Shown here in pieces: positions 53,111 through 61,595 of a stretch of DNA of 64,000 nucleotides. Within the stretch, counting starts at the first letter, position 1. Every line of letters starts with the position of its first letter. Source of the stretch: Streptomyces sp. NBC_00091 (lineage in GTDB: Bacteria; Actinomycetota; Actinomycetes; Streptomycetales; Streptomycetaceae). The notes beneath the pieces are model-generated. The model was not told the DNA's origin. It saw only the letters and a program-made list of their open reading frames with translations, and made no database searches. Both the position numbers and the translations under genes were made by a program. The stretch lies in assembly GCF_026343185.1 (NCBI RefSeq), contig NZ_JAPEMA010000004.1, forward strand, positions 310,001-374,000, read 5' to 3'.

Positions 53111-54562
53111 TCATTCCTGGATGCGCAGCGCCAGCGCCGGGCAGCGCCGCACCGCCCGCAGGGCCTTGGGCCGCAGCGGGCCCGGCACGGGCATGGACGC
53201 CTCGGCCGGGTAGCCGTCCGCGTCGAGCCGTACGACGTCGGGAAGGATGTCCACGCACAGCCCGTGCCCCTTGCACAGGGTCCAGTCCACCACCAGCCGC
53301 TCCGGCGGGCTCTCGTCCCGGGGCAGCGGCAGCGCCCCCACGATCCGCCGCCCGCAGCCGCTGCCGAGGGCGTGGTCGCGGAACTCGTCGGGGAAGGCGG
53401 CCAGCGCGGAGGCCACGAAGTGCGAGGTGCCGTCGGGGTGGCTGCACGCACCGCGGCCCCGGACGGCTCTCAGCCGTGCCTCGACGGCCTCGAGGGCGGT
53501 CCGGCCCCCGCCCCGCACGGCGTCCTCCAGTACGTCGGCCAGTGCGGGCAGCCCTCGTACGCAGGGCCCGCACTGCCCGGCCGACTCCTTCGCCATCCAG
53601 CGCGTCACCCGTGCGACCTCGCCGGCCGGGCAGGTGTCCTCCGGCAGCGGCAGCACCGCCCCCGCCCCCAGTACGGCGCCGAAGGCGGAGAGGGACTGCC
53701 GGGACACGTCCGCCGAGCGGGCCGCCCCGGGGTCCAGCCACCGGCCGTGGTACCCGCCGACCAGCACGCCCTGGCCGGTACGGGTGCCGCACAGGTCGAG
53801 GATGTACGCCAGCGAGGTCCCCGTCGGCGTCTCGACGACCGTGGAGCCGGCGACGGTCAGCAGCACGGTGCCGGGCTCCGCGGGCAGGCCGACCGCACGG
53901 TAGTCGGGCGCTCCCATCCGGGCGGCGACCGCGAGCTGGGCGTAGGTCTCGGTGTTCGACAGCAGGGTCGGCACCCCGCCGAGCCCCCGTTCGCTGGTCC
54001 GCACCCGCCGCCCGGACGGCAGGGCCGCGCCGCCGTTCAGTCCGCTCACCAGGGCAGTCCCCTCGCCGGTCACGAAGCGTTCGGGCAGCCGTGACACGCG
54101 CACCCGGCGGCCGCCCGGGCCCCGTTCGTCGACGGCGTCCCGTACCGAACGCTCCACGTCGCCCCGGGTGACGGCCACCACCACCTCCTCCGCGCCGACC
54201 GCGGCGGCGGCCAGCAGGGCGCCGTCGAGCACCAGGTGCGGGGCGTGCAGGAGCAGGGCGGTGTCCTTGAGGCAACTCGGCTCGCCCTCACTGCCGTTGA
54301 CCACGACGGCCGTGGGCCCCTCCCGCTCCTGGGCGGACCGCATGACGGCGCGCAGCTTCCGCGCGAAGGGGAAACCCGCCCCGCCGCGGCCCCGCAGGTC
54401 GATGTCGGCGGCCAGGTCGGTGAGTTCGTCCGGGGTGCAGCGCGGGAGCGGGCCGTGCGCCGCCAGATGGGCCTCGCGGTAGAGCCGCGGCTCCCGGTCG
54501 AGCCCGGCCAGCAGCCGGGGGGCGCCCACGCAGCCGAGGCCGGGACGCGCCGGGCCGCTCAC
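53111..54562 (-). CDS. NuoF-like subunit fused to a 3Fe-4S ferredoxin
   Basis: About 483 residues from a GTG at 54562 that overlaps the stop of the membrane-protein gene; 54568 is an alternative. The NuoF part has the FMN/NADH region DLRGRGGAGFPFARKL and VVNGSEGEPSCLKD, an SLBB-like middle and a cluster loop ESAGQCGPCVRG, where the first of the usual three close cysteines is Ala. The C-terminal about 70 residues are a separate ferredoxin with CKGHGLC...CP (CxxHxxC), the 3Fe-4S type. Probably an NAD(P)H- or ferredoxin-linked module feeding electrons to the membrane partner upstream. Confidence 0.87.
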   Translation of the reverse strand: MSGPARPGLGCVGAPRLLAGLDREPRLYREAHLAAHGPLPRCTPDELTDLAADIDLRGRGGAGFPFARKLRAVMRSAQEREGPTAVVVNGSEGEPSCLKDTALLLHAPHLVLDGALLAAAAVGAEEVVVAVTRGDVERSVRDAVDERGPGGRRVRVSRLPERFVTGEGTALVSGLNGGAALPSGRRVRTSERGLGGVPTLLSNTETYAQLAVAARMGAPDYRAVGLPAEPGTVLLTVAGSTVVETPTGTSLAYILDLCGTRTGQGVLVGGYHGRWLDPGAARSADVSRQSLSAFGAVLGAGAVLPLPEDTCPAGEVARVTRWMAKESAGQCGPCVRGLPALADVLEDAVRGGGRTALEAVEARLRAVRGRGACSHPDGTSHFVASALAAFPDEFRDHALGSGCGRRIVGALPLPRDESPPERLVVDWTLCKGHGLCVDILPDVVRLDADGYPAEASMPVPGPLRPKALRAVRRCPALALRIQE

Positions 54563-55560
54563 AACCACCGCTCACGGTCGGGGAGTTGCTCCGACTGGCG
54601 GTCGGCGCCCGGGCCGGCGGTGGCCGCGGCGGCGTAGGGCGCGCGGTCGGGCCGCAGCGGTCCGGCCGACGGTCCGGCCGCACCCTTGGCCGTACGCGGC
54701 CGCGGGCGCACCAGCAGGTCCGCGAGGGGTACGTCCTGGACGAAGAACGGGCGTGCGCGGGCGGGCCCGGCGGCCGGTTCCTCGGCGGCGGACTGCGGGG
54801 CGGACGGCCGCCAGGCGGAGCCGAGCCCGCGGGCCCTGAGCCGGAAGGCGAGGAGGGCGATGACCCCGGCCAGGCACAGCCCGTAGGCCGCCGTCACCCA
54901 GGTGTCGGCGGCGCGGCCGGCCTTCAGTCCGTGCAGCAGCGACGCGCCCCACGCCGGGTACGCGCCGATGTGCAGGGCCCGCCACCACAGGGAGCGGCTC
55001 TTCGTCGCGAACACACTACGCAGGGCGCCGGAGGCCGCCACGGCCACGAAGAGATATCCGGCCAGGGTGCCGAGGCCGATGGCGACGGGTCGCTCCGCGT
55101 CCGCGAACGGCAGGACCGCGGCGGCGGCGCTCGCCTGCTGCCCGGCCACCTTGACCCAGATGTGCAGGGCCAGGAAGCCCAGCCCCGCGACGGCCAGGCC
55201 GCGGTGCACGCCCTGGGCCAGCAGCCGGTGGCCCGACCCGAGCAGCACCCGGTCGGTGGCCACCAGCCCCCACAGGACGGTGGAGGTCAGGCAGACGAGC
55301 GAGAGCACGCCCGCCCCGAAGTCGAGGAACTCCCAGACGCGGGTCAGGGCGCCCGCGCGGGCCGCCACGAGCAGTGAGACGAGGGCGGCGCCGGCGGCGC
55401 ACAGCGCGCTGGGGCGCAGCCTTCCGGGGGAGGGCAGCAGGGAGGGCCGCCGGACGGCCCGCCGCCCGGCGGCCGGAGCCGCGGCGGGGGCCGCCGCCGC
55501 GTGGCGGCTCCTGCGTCGCGCCCTGTGGGAGCGGGGTATGTGCGGCTGGGGCAGGTGCAT
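54559..55560 (-). CDS. Ferric-reductase-like transmembrane protein
   Basis: 333 residues from the ATG at 55560 (AGGAGAA upstream). A basic, Ala-rich N-terminus precedes six or seven membrane helices (about 60-255), with histidines in HRLLAQGVHRGLAVAGLGFLALH-like helices and RALHIGAYPAWGASLLHGL suited to bind two b-type haems, as in the ferric reductase/YedZ superfamily. The C-terminal about 75 residues are a Pro/Arg-rich cytoplasmic tail. It overlaps the NuoF-ferredoxin gene, making a transmembrane electron-transfer pair likely. Confidence 0.83.
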   Translation of the reverse strand: MHLPQPHIPRSHRARRRSRHAAAAPAAAPAAGRRAVRRPSLLPSPGRLRPSALCAAGAALVSLLVAARAGALTRVWEFLDFGAGVLSLVCLTSTVLWGLVATDRVLLGSGHRLLAQGVHRGLAVAGLGFLALHIWVKVAGQQASAAAAVLPFADAERPVAIGLGTLAGYLFVAVAASGALRSVFATKSRSLWWRALHIGAYPAWGASLLHGLKAGRAADTWVTAAYGLCLAGVIALLAFRLRARGLGSAWRPSAPQSAAEEPAAGPARARPFFVQDVPLADLLVRPRPRTAKGAAGPSAGPLRPDRAPYAAAATAGPGADRQSEQLPDRERWL

Positions 55561-56015
55561 CCAGTTCTCCTGTGCACCCGGGCTCCGAGCGGTCCACCTG
55601 GCGCTCGGCACCCGGGGGTTGGGGACGGTGACGGCCGGCAGCGCTGTGGAATTCCCGCGCCGGCCGAGGGGCTCGGGGGCCGGAGTGCAGCAGCATCGTG
55701 GAGCTACGCAGCATCTCCACAGGATTTATCGAAACGTGATAATTTCTCGCACCGCGTCTCCGACGCATCGAACAACCCCGGAAGATTCCCCTCCAGTGGA
55801 GGTCGTGACAGGCCACCGCGTCGCCGGCCATCTACGCGTCCCTGACGGCAAAAACAAGGCAAACCCACGGGACCAAAAGTGGCCGGATCCCTCCAGAAGG
55901 GGACGCGGGGGCTGCAACTGTCGTGAAAGACAAGGTTGTTGGCGAGGCAGACAACCTTGGCGGGCTTGTCACCCCTGCACCGGACAGGCCTCACCCCGGC
56001 AAGAACGAGGAAACG
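55561..56015. promoter_or_regulatory. Divergent control region with several inverted repeats
   Basis: 455 bp between the ferric-reductase-like gene and the PucR-type regulator. Seen here: TTATC-GAAACGT-GATAA (55726-55742) in an A/T-rich patch that probably holds the leftward promoter; CCTCCA-G-TGGAGG (55790-55802); and CAAGGTTGT (55931-55939) with ACAACCTTG (55951-55959), a perfect 9-bp inverted repeat with an 11-base spacer, 57 bp before the regulator start. The last is the best operator candidate. No further gene is convincing. Confidence 0.55.
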
Positions 56016-57353
56016 ATGTGCGAACTTCTGAACCGCATCTGGTCCCGCCCGCGCGGAGAGTGGACCCGTGTCCTGCGCAGGGAACTCCCCGCGCTGGCCG
56101 CGGAGATAGTGGAGGAGCTTCTGCATGGAATTCCGGGATTTTCCGCACTTGTCGATGACAACGATGCCATCGATGACGATTTGCTCAGGCAGCGGGTGGA
56201 AGAGGCCCTTCTCTCCGCTCTCGGCTACCGCGACGCCGCCGACCGTGACGCGCAGTCGGCGGACCCGGTCGCGGACGGCCCCGGGGCCGCGCTCCGGACC
56301 GCACTGCCGGCCGGGCTCCCGGCCGCGCTCCAGGCCGTGACCGACCACGGGGCCGAGGCCGACCACGAGGACGCGGCCGAGGAGGACCGGCACGACGGCC
56401 GCCTCGAAGACCCCCGGGAAGGAATCCGGGAGGGCGTACGCGAACCGGCGCGCGAGCACGTACGCGACCACGACCACGACCACGACAACCCCGGCCCCGG
56501 CCACGGCCCGGGCCACGGGGTCCGGCACGAGCCCGCCGCCGCCCCGCCCGACCGGGCCCGCCAGGAGCTCTTCCGGGCCCTCACCGACGACCGCACCGCA
56601 TCCGAGAGCTCCCTCGCCGAACTCGCCGAACTCGCCGAGGCCGCCCACTGGCCCCTCCCGCCCGCCGTACGCGCCATCGCCCTGGCCACGCCCGGTGAGA
56701 CGCAGCAGCTGGCTGCCGTACTCGACGACTCCCTCGCCGGCATGTTCGCCGGCCGGCCGTGCCTGCTGCTCCCCAGCCCCGACCCCGACGCCCGCGCCGC
56801 CCTGGAACTCCCGCTGCGCGGCCGGTTCGCGGCGGTCGGCCACGCCGTCCCCCTGCGCGACACCGCTTCCTCGCTGCGCTGGGCGCTGCGCCTGCTCGCC
56901 CTGACCCCCACCCGCGGCGGCCTGGACGCCCGTGCCGTCTTCGTGGACGACCACCTCTCGACCCTCCTGCTGCTCCAGGACGAACCCCTCGCCCACGCCC
57001 TGGCCGCCCGCTGGCTCAGGCCGCTCGCGGATCTGACCCCACGTCAGAGCGAGCGCCTGGAGGTCACGTTGCTCGCCTGGCTCGAGGGCGGCGGCGCCCC
57101 CGAGGCGGCCAAGGCCCTGAGCGTGCATCCGCAGACGGTGCGCTACCGGATGCGCCAGCTGGAGAAGCTCTTCGGGCCCGGACTGCGCGACCCCCGGACC
57201 CGCTTCGAGCTGGAAATGGCCCTGCGCAGCCGGCGGTTGATGGCCCAGGTGCGGCGTCAGCACTCGCGGGCCGGCCGCCGGGGCGGACGGGTGGTCACCG
57301 CCGACTTCACCCCCCTGGTCGTCGGACGGATGGCCCGCGTCAACGGCCTGTGA
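56016..57353 (+). CDS. PucR/CdaR-type helix-turn-helix regulator
   Basis: 445 residues from the ATG at 56016 (GAGGAAACG upstream); a GTG at 55923 would add 31 residues across the inverted repeat and is less likely. The N-terminus (ELPALAAEIVEELLHGIPGF) is the RsbRD-N-like start common in this Streptomyces group. A long Asp/His/Glu linker (DHDHDHDNPG, GHGPGHG, about 145-175) follows. The C-terminus has LDARAVFVDDHLSTLLLLQD and the HTH_30 segment AAKALSVHPQTVRYRMRQLE. It may control the divergent redox genes. Confidence 0.87.
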   Translation: MCELLNRIWSRPRGEWTRVLRRELPALAAEIVEELLHGIPGFSALVDDNDAIDDDLLRQRVEEALLSALGYRDAADRDAQSADPVADGPGAALRTALPAGLPAALQAVTDHGAEADHEDAAEEDRHDGRLEDPREGIREGVREPAREHVRDHDHDHDNPGPGHGPGHGVRHEPAAAPPDRARQELFRALTDDRTASESSLAELAELAEAAHWPLPPAVRAIALATPGETQQLAAVLDDSLAGMFAGRPCLLLPSPDPDARAALELPLRGRFAAVGHAVPLRDTASSLRWALRLLALTPTRGGLDARAVFVDDHLSTLLLLQDEPLAHALAARWLRPLADLTPRQSERLEVTLLAWLEGGGAPEAAKALSVHPQTVRYRMRQLEKLFGPGLRDPRTRFELEMALRSRRLMAQVRRQHSRAGRRGGRVVTADFTPLVVGRMARVNGL

Positions 57354-57356
57354 GAC

Positions 57357-57417
57357 GCCCGCCCTCCAGGGCGGGCAACGCGACGGTGGCCCGAAGCCTC
57401 ATGGCTTCGGGCCACCG
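57357..57417 (+). terminator. Tandem terminators
   Basis: Two hairpins follow the regulator stop: GCCCGCCCT/AGGGCGGGC (57357-57376, 2-base gap) and a perfect 15-bp stem (57384-57398 with 57403-57417, loop TCAT), ahead of the convergent DUF1996 gene. Confidence 0.85.
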
Positions 57418-57499
57418 CCTTGTCCGGGACGGGCGCGGGGGAAGGGGGAGGGGGAGCGCCCGGCCCGGAGCGCGAGGGGACGCGTACCGGCCGGCCGGA

Positions 57500-58885
57500 T
57501 CAGCGGCAGGCGCGCCCGCTGTTGACGCAGCCCACGGCCTTGGCCATCAGACCGTTCGACATGACGTTGATGAAGTCCCCGTGGTCGGTCACCGGCTTGT
57601 GCAGCTGCTCGGGGAAACTGTCCACGGCGAACCGCGCCCCCGGCGCCACGCCGTAGGTGATCCGCTGCACCAGCTGCGGAACGGCGGCGAAGCCCCTCGG
57701 GCAGCGGCCGGCCTTGTCCGGGAAGGCCACGTGGGTGCGGTGGTTGGCGCTGTCGGTGTTGCGGCCGTCCCAGCAGCTCTGGAAGGTGAAGGTGCGCACC
57801 ACGTCACTGCCCTTGGGGCAGATCGGGTACTTGTCCTTCAGCTGGCGGTCCTCGAAGCCGGTGCAGCTCCAGGAGGCGTTGGCATTGGCGTTGCCGTTGC
57901 TGAAGGCCTTGGCGTCACCCGTGATGATCCGCAGGAAGCGGGGCATCGCCTTGACCTGGCCGACGGGGCTCCCCTTGAAGGTGATCGAGACCTGCTTCGG
58001 CCGCAGGATCGTGCCGACGTTGGCGTCCTGCCCGCCGCCGGGGGCCTTGGCGTCCCGTTCCGCCCGGCCGTCGCGCAGCCGCAGCACCGGCCAGTAGTAG
58101 GTGGACTGGTCGCCGTTGCCGCAGGTGGTCCCGGAGGCGGCGAGGCTGTCGTTGGTGGAGAAGGCGTCGGTGGTCTTGTTGCCCACGTAGTCGTGCATGT
58201 GGTGCGCGCCGTTGGACACGCCGGGGGCGACGATGACGTTGTCGGGGTTGAAGTGGCCGTTCTCGTTGCGGCCGCACTCCGAGGTGAAGGAGCCCTTGGA
58301 GGCGCCCCCCGAGGGCGCGGGGGTGCGTACGTTCGGCCGTACGTTGGTGATGGAGACGAAGTCGCTCTTGGCCGGCCCGCCCTTCTGCCCGATGCTGCGG
58401 GCGGCGTCCGGGCCGGCGGCCGCCGCTGCCGCGGCGTCGGGGGCCGCGTCTTCCTGCGCGGGTGCCTCCTTCATCGCGCATCCGCTGAGCGCGTCCAGTC
58501 CCTCCGGGCGCCCGGAGGAGCGGCCTATCGCGTCGGACACCCGGCTGATGGTCGTGGCGCGCTGGTCCCGCAGGCTTCCGAGGAGGGCGTCCTTCTGGGA
58601 CTTGTCCCGTACCTGTCCCGAGGCGAGCTGCCGGTAGGCGTCCGCCACCTGGACGTCCAGCTGGGCGAGGTTCTCGTCGACCTCGCCCCTGGCCTGGTCG
58701 GGTACGGAGGTGAGCTTGTCGCCCACGTCCGGACAGTCGATGGTGGCCGTCACCTGCCCCGAGCGGCCGTCCTGCCCGGCGTTCGCGTTGCCGGCGATGA
58801 CGGCTACCCCGCCGCCGCCCAGCACCAGGGCGGAGACCGCCGCGAGGAGCTTGAACCGGGGGCGCCTGTGGCCCTTCTGACTCAT
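57500..58885 (-). CDS. Secreted DUF1996 domain protein
   Basis: 461 residues. A signal peptide (LLAAVSALVLGGGGVAVIAG, cleavage near NANA) precedes a helical region of about 100 residues and then the DUF1996 domain (about 175-455): SDFVSITNVRPNVRTPAPSG, GAHHMHDYVGN, TYYWPVLRLRDG and NHRTHVAFPDKAGRCP. The repeated His/Asp pattern could bind metal or sugar; the domain occurs in fungi and actinobacteria, without established function. It starts 4 bp after the DUF4142 gene, so they are one operon. Confidence 0.88.
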   Translation of the reverse strand: MSQKGHRRPRFKLLAAVSALVLGGGGVAVIAGNANAGQDGRSGQVTATIDCPDVGDKLTSVPDQARGEVDENLAQLDVQVADAYRQLASGQVRDKSQKDALLGSLRDQRATTISRVSDAIGRSSGRPEGLDALSGCAMKEAPAQEDAAPDAAAAAAAGPDAARSIGQKGGPAKSDFVSITNVRPNVRTPAPSGGASKGSFTSECGRNENGHFNPDNVIVAPGVSNGAHHMHDYVGNKTTDAFSTNDSLAASGTTCGNGDQSTYYWPVLRLRDGRAERDAKAPGGGQDANVGTILRPKQVSITFKGSPVGQVKAMPRFLRIITGDAKAFSNGNANANASWSCTGFEDRQLKDKYPICPKGSDVVRTFTFQSCWDGRNTDSANHRTHVAFPDKAGRCPRGFAAVPQLVQRITYGVAPGARFAVDSFPEQLHKPVTDHGDFINVMSNGLMAKAVGCVNSGRACR

Positions 58886-58889
58886 GCGA

Positions 58890-59651
58890 TCACTTCACTT
58901 CGTTGCGTCGGTGGGACATCTGAGGGGGTGAAACCCCCTGGTGGTGGGCCGGGTTGGCGGGGGAGGCGGGCGCCTGGCCCGCGTCGGAGACGGAGTCGAA
59001 ATCGACCAGGCCGCTCTCCTCCAGGACCGTGATGTGGTCCAGCACGGTGCCGTTGGCCGAGGTGGCGAGGGCGCGCACCATGGAATTGCGGGTCTGCGCC
59101 CGGATCTGCGCCAGCAGGCCGAACACCTTGCCGTGCGCCCGGCGCAGCAGCTGGATGAACAGCCGCTCGTACTCGCTGTTGGGGGCGTTCGTCAGCTGGT
59201 TCAGCCAGTCCTGCTGCTGGGCGCTGGGCTTGTCGGGCAGGTCCATGCCGAGGGCCTGCCCGACCTGGAGCACCTGCCGGTCCAGCTCGGTGTGGCCCTC
59301 CACCAGGTGCTCCCCGGCCGTGCGCACCGAGGGACGGGTCCCGCGCTGCTGGGCCTGCCGTCCGGCGGGCAGCTCCCACAGCCCGGCGAGCCGTACCTTG
59401 CGGACGAAGTCCCGGTCGGCGGGGGTCAGGGGCCCGTACGCCGTGCTCATGGTCCCGGCGCCGTCGTCCTCGACACCGGGAGGCGCGGCGGGCCCCGCGG
59501 TGGCGGCCGAGGCCCGGTCGCCGAACTTCGAGACGGGAATCAGCAGCGCGATGAGCGTGACGGCCAGGGCGGTGATGACCAGACCGCTCCCGATCGTGTA
59601 TCTCGTGGCCACCGACAAGCCGCTGACGGATCGCCGTCGCAATGACAGCAC
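58890..59651 (-). CDS. DUF4142 (ferritin-like) membrane-anchored protein
   Basis: 253 residues from a GTG at 59651 (GGAGG upstream). One membrane segment (about 18-38, GSGLVITALAVTLIALLIPV) is followed by an external four-helix DUF4142 domain: YGPLTPADRDFVRKVRLAGL, RTAGEHLVEGHTELDRQVLQ and AHGKVFGLLAQIRAQT. The family has a ferritin-like bundle of unknown role. It is first in an operon with DUF1996; both products act outside the membrane. Confidence 0.85.
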   Translation of the reverse strand: MLSLRRRSVSGLSVATRYTIGSGLVITALAVTLIALLIPVSKFGDRASAATAGPAAPPGVEDDGAGTMSTAYGPLTPADRDFVRKVRLAGLWELPAGRQAQQRGTRPSVRTAGEHLVEGHTELDRQVLQVGQALGMDLPDKPSAQQQDWLNQLTNAPNSEYERLFIQLLRRAHGKVFGLLAQIRAQTRNSMVRALATSANGTVLDHITVLEESGLVDFDSVSDAGQAPASPANPAHHQGVSPPQMSHRRNEVK

Positions 59652-59925
59652 TGTGCCTCCTCGCTCCGTGGGCCGGCAGGAGGCGGGGGGCGGCCGTGGC
59701 CGCACACGCCGTGCGGTGCGCACCCGCACTCCTGGGGTGCCACGGGACGCTAGTGCCCCGCCAGGTGCCGCTGCGGAAGGACCATCACCATCGGATAAAC
59801 ATCCGGGCAAGCCCTCGGAGGACTGCTATCTTTCCGCGGTCGCGGCCGTGAGAGCGCCGGGCCCGGACGTAAACTGGAGCCCACCTGCGTCGCCCCCGAC
59901 GGGCGCGTGACCGAAGGGGGTTGCC

Positions 59926-61008
59926 ATGACGGTGCGGCCCGTTCCCGCTGGACCCGGCGGTACGGTCTGGGCACCCGAGACGGTCACGGCCGACCCGTAC
60001 AACGCCCAGACGCCGTCGGCCGCGCTCGCCGAGCCGGTCACGCCCGTGGGCGCCTTCTTCGTGCGCGACCACTTCGGCATCCCGCGGGTGGACCCCGGCC
60101 GGTGGCGGCTGCGACTCGTCGGCGCAGCGGGGGCCGAGCCGGTCGACTTCGGCTACGGCGAGCTGCTCACGATGGGGCGCCGGGAGTTCGACGTCGTACT
60201 GGAATGCGCGGGCAACGACCGCACCCGGATGTCACCCCTGCCGCCCGGCCTGCCGTGGGGGCAGGGCGCCGTCGGGTGCGCGCGTTTCGCGGGGGTGCCC
60301 TTCCACCGACTGGCCTCCGAGGCCCGGATCGGGCCGGAAGCCGTGGAGATCGTCTTCACGGGAGCCGACTCCGGCACGGTGCACGGCCGCCCCGCGGCCT
60401 TCGAGCGCAGCCTCCCGCTCGCCGTGGCCCTCCACCCGGACACCCTCCTCGCCACCCACATGAACGGCGAGCCGCTCACGCCCGAGCACGGGGCGCCGGT
60501 CCGTCTGGTGGTCCCGGGCCGGTACGCGGTCGCCGACGTGAAGTGGCTGGTCGGGGCGCGGGCCGTGACGGAGCCCTTCGGCGGGGTCTTCCAGGCGGAG
60601 GAGTACGTCTACCGCGCGTCGCGGGGCACCCCCGACGGGCCCGTGACGACCGTGCGGGTCAAGTCCCTGATCACCGCACCCGCACCGGACTCCACGCTCC
60701 GCCGCGGCCAGGAGATCCTCGTGCGCGGCCGGGCCTGGTCGGGCGGAGGGGTGCCCGTACGGCGGGTCGAGGTGCGGGCGGAGTCCGAGGAGGCGGACTG
60801 GCAGGACGCGGTGCTCGACGAGCCGGCGTCCGGGCCGTACGCATGGACCGGCTGGTCGTACGCGTGGACGCCCCGCCGGCCCGGCCCGCACCGGCTGCTG
60901 GCCCGCGCGACCGACGAGCAGGGGCGGACCCAGCCGCTGCGGGCACCGTGGAACGCCGGGGGCTACGGCTGCAACCCCGTGGCATCCGTCGAGGTCGTCG
61001 TCGTGTGA
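59926..61008 (+). CDS. Soluble sulfite-oxidase-fold molybdopterin enzyme
   Basis: 360 residues, no signal peptide. The Mo-ligand cysteine is in DVVLECAGNDRTRM (Cys94), with GRYAVADVKWLVGARAV and the Mo-co dimerisation domain from about residue 245 (VKSLITAPAPDSTL). It lacks a haem domain, as in bacterial and plant sulfite oxidases. CCGAAGGGGG precedes the ATG. It is the second such enzyme here (compare 20370-21959) but is cytoplasmic, so the two should have different electron partners. Confidence 0.88.
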   Translation: MTVRPVPAGPGGTVWAPETVTADPYNAQTPSAALAEPVTPVGAFFVRDHFGIPRVDPGRWRLRLVGAAGAEPVDFGYGELLTMGRREFDVVLECAGNDRTRMSPLPPGLPWGQGAVGCARFAGVPFHRLASEARIGPEAVEIVFTGADSGTVHGRPAAFERSLPLAVALHPDTLLATHMNGEPLTPEHGAPVRLVVPGRYAVADVKWLVGARAVTEPFGGVFQAEEYVYRASRGTPDGPVTTVRVKSLITAPAPDSTLRRGQEILVRGRAWSGGGVPVRRVEVRAESEEADWQDAVLDEPASGPYAWTGWSYAWTPRRPGPHRLLARATDEQGRTQPLRAPWNAGGYGCNPVASVEVVVV

Positions 61009-61012
61009 GGCG

Positions 61013-61390
61013 TCAGTCGCGGCGTTCGGCCCCCGGGCAGAGGTCGAGCGGGTCACACAGCATGACGACCTGGTAGGGGCCTTCCCCGGGCTGCGTGCCG
61101 TGGGGCGCGAACCTCCATTGCGAGGGCTTGACGTGCCGCGTCCGCCCCTTCTTCTCCACATGGGCGTGCAGGGTGCGCGTCGCGGAGTCGTTCGTCTCCA
61201 CCATGACCTCGTCCGCGGCGAGCGGGAAGTGGTCGTGCAGGAGGCACAGACCGAAGCGGTCCAGGTTCCCGTGCTTCTCGAGCACCCCGACCAGGTCCCG
61301 CACGAACTCCGCGTCCGACGGCCCCAGCCCTTGGGCTTCCTCGAAGCGGGGGAGCGGCTTCCGTGTAGTGGTTTCCTTCGTGTTCGTCAT
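61013..61390 (-). CDS. Conserved small protein of unknown function
   Basis: 125 residues from the ATG at 61390. It has an acidic, mixed alpha/beta sequence: LGPSDAEFVRDLVGVLEKHG, FGLCLLHDHFPLAADEVMVE and VVMLCDPLDLCPGAERRD at the end, with several His/Cys residues. No domain is recognised. The stop lies 4 bp from the convergent molybdopterin gene. Confidence 0.6.
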   Translation of the reverse strand: MTNTKETTTRKPLPRFEEAQGLGPSDAEFVRDLVGVLEKHGNLDRFGLCLLHDHFPLAADEVMVETNDSATRTLHAHVEKKGRTRHVKPSQWRFAPHGTQPGEGPYQVVMLCDPLDLCPGAERRD

Positions 61391-61595
61391 GACATGTCCC
61401 ATGGGCGTGAGGGGATGATCCCCCGACCCCATCATCGATCGCCGACTGTTCTCCTGCAATCCGGATGGCGGCGGCCGGGAGGGTGAGGACCGGCCGACGG
61501 CCGCGCGTCCTCGTGCGAGGGGCCACACCTCGTGCTTAGCGTCCTTCGCAGTCGGGGTGCTGGACGAGGCGATGCGGACGGGGCGCTAGGCGATC

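Noticed and set aside
53111..55560. Part of respiratory complex I
   Set aside because: There are no nuoE, nuoG or membrane nuo genes, and the NuoF homologue is fused to a ferredoxin beside a ferric-reductase-like protein.
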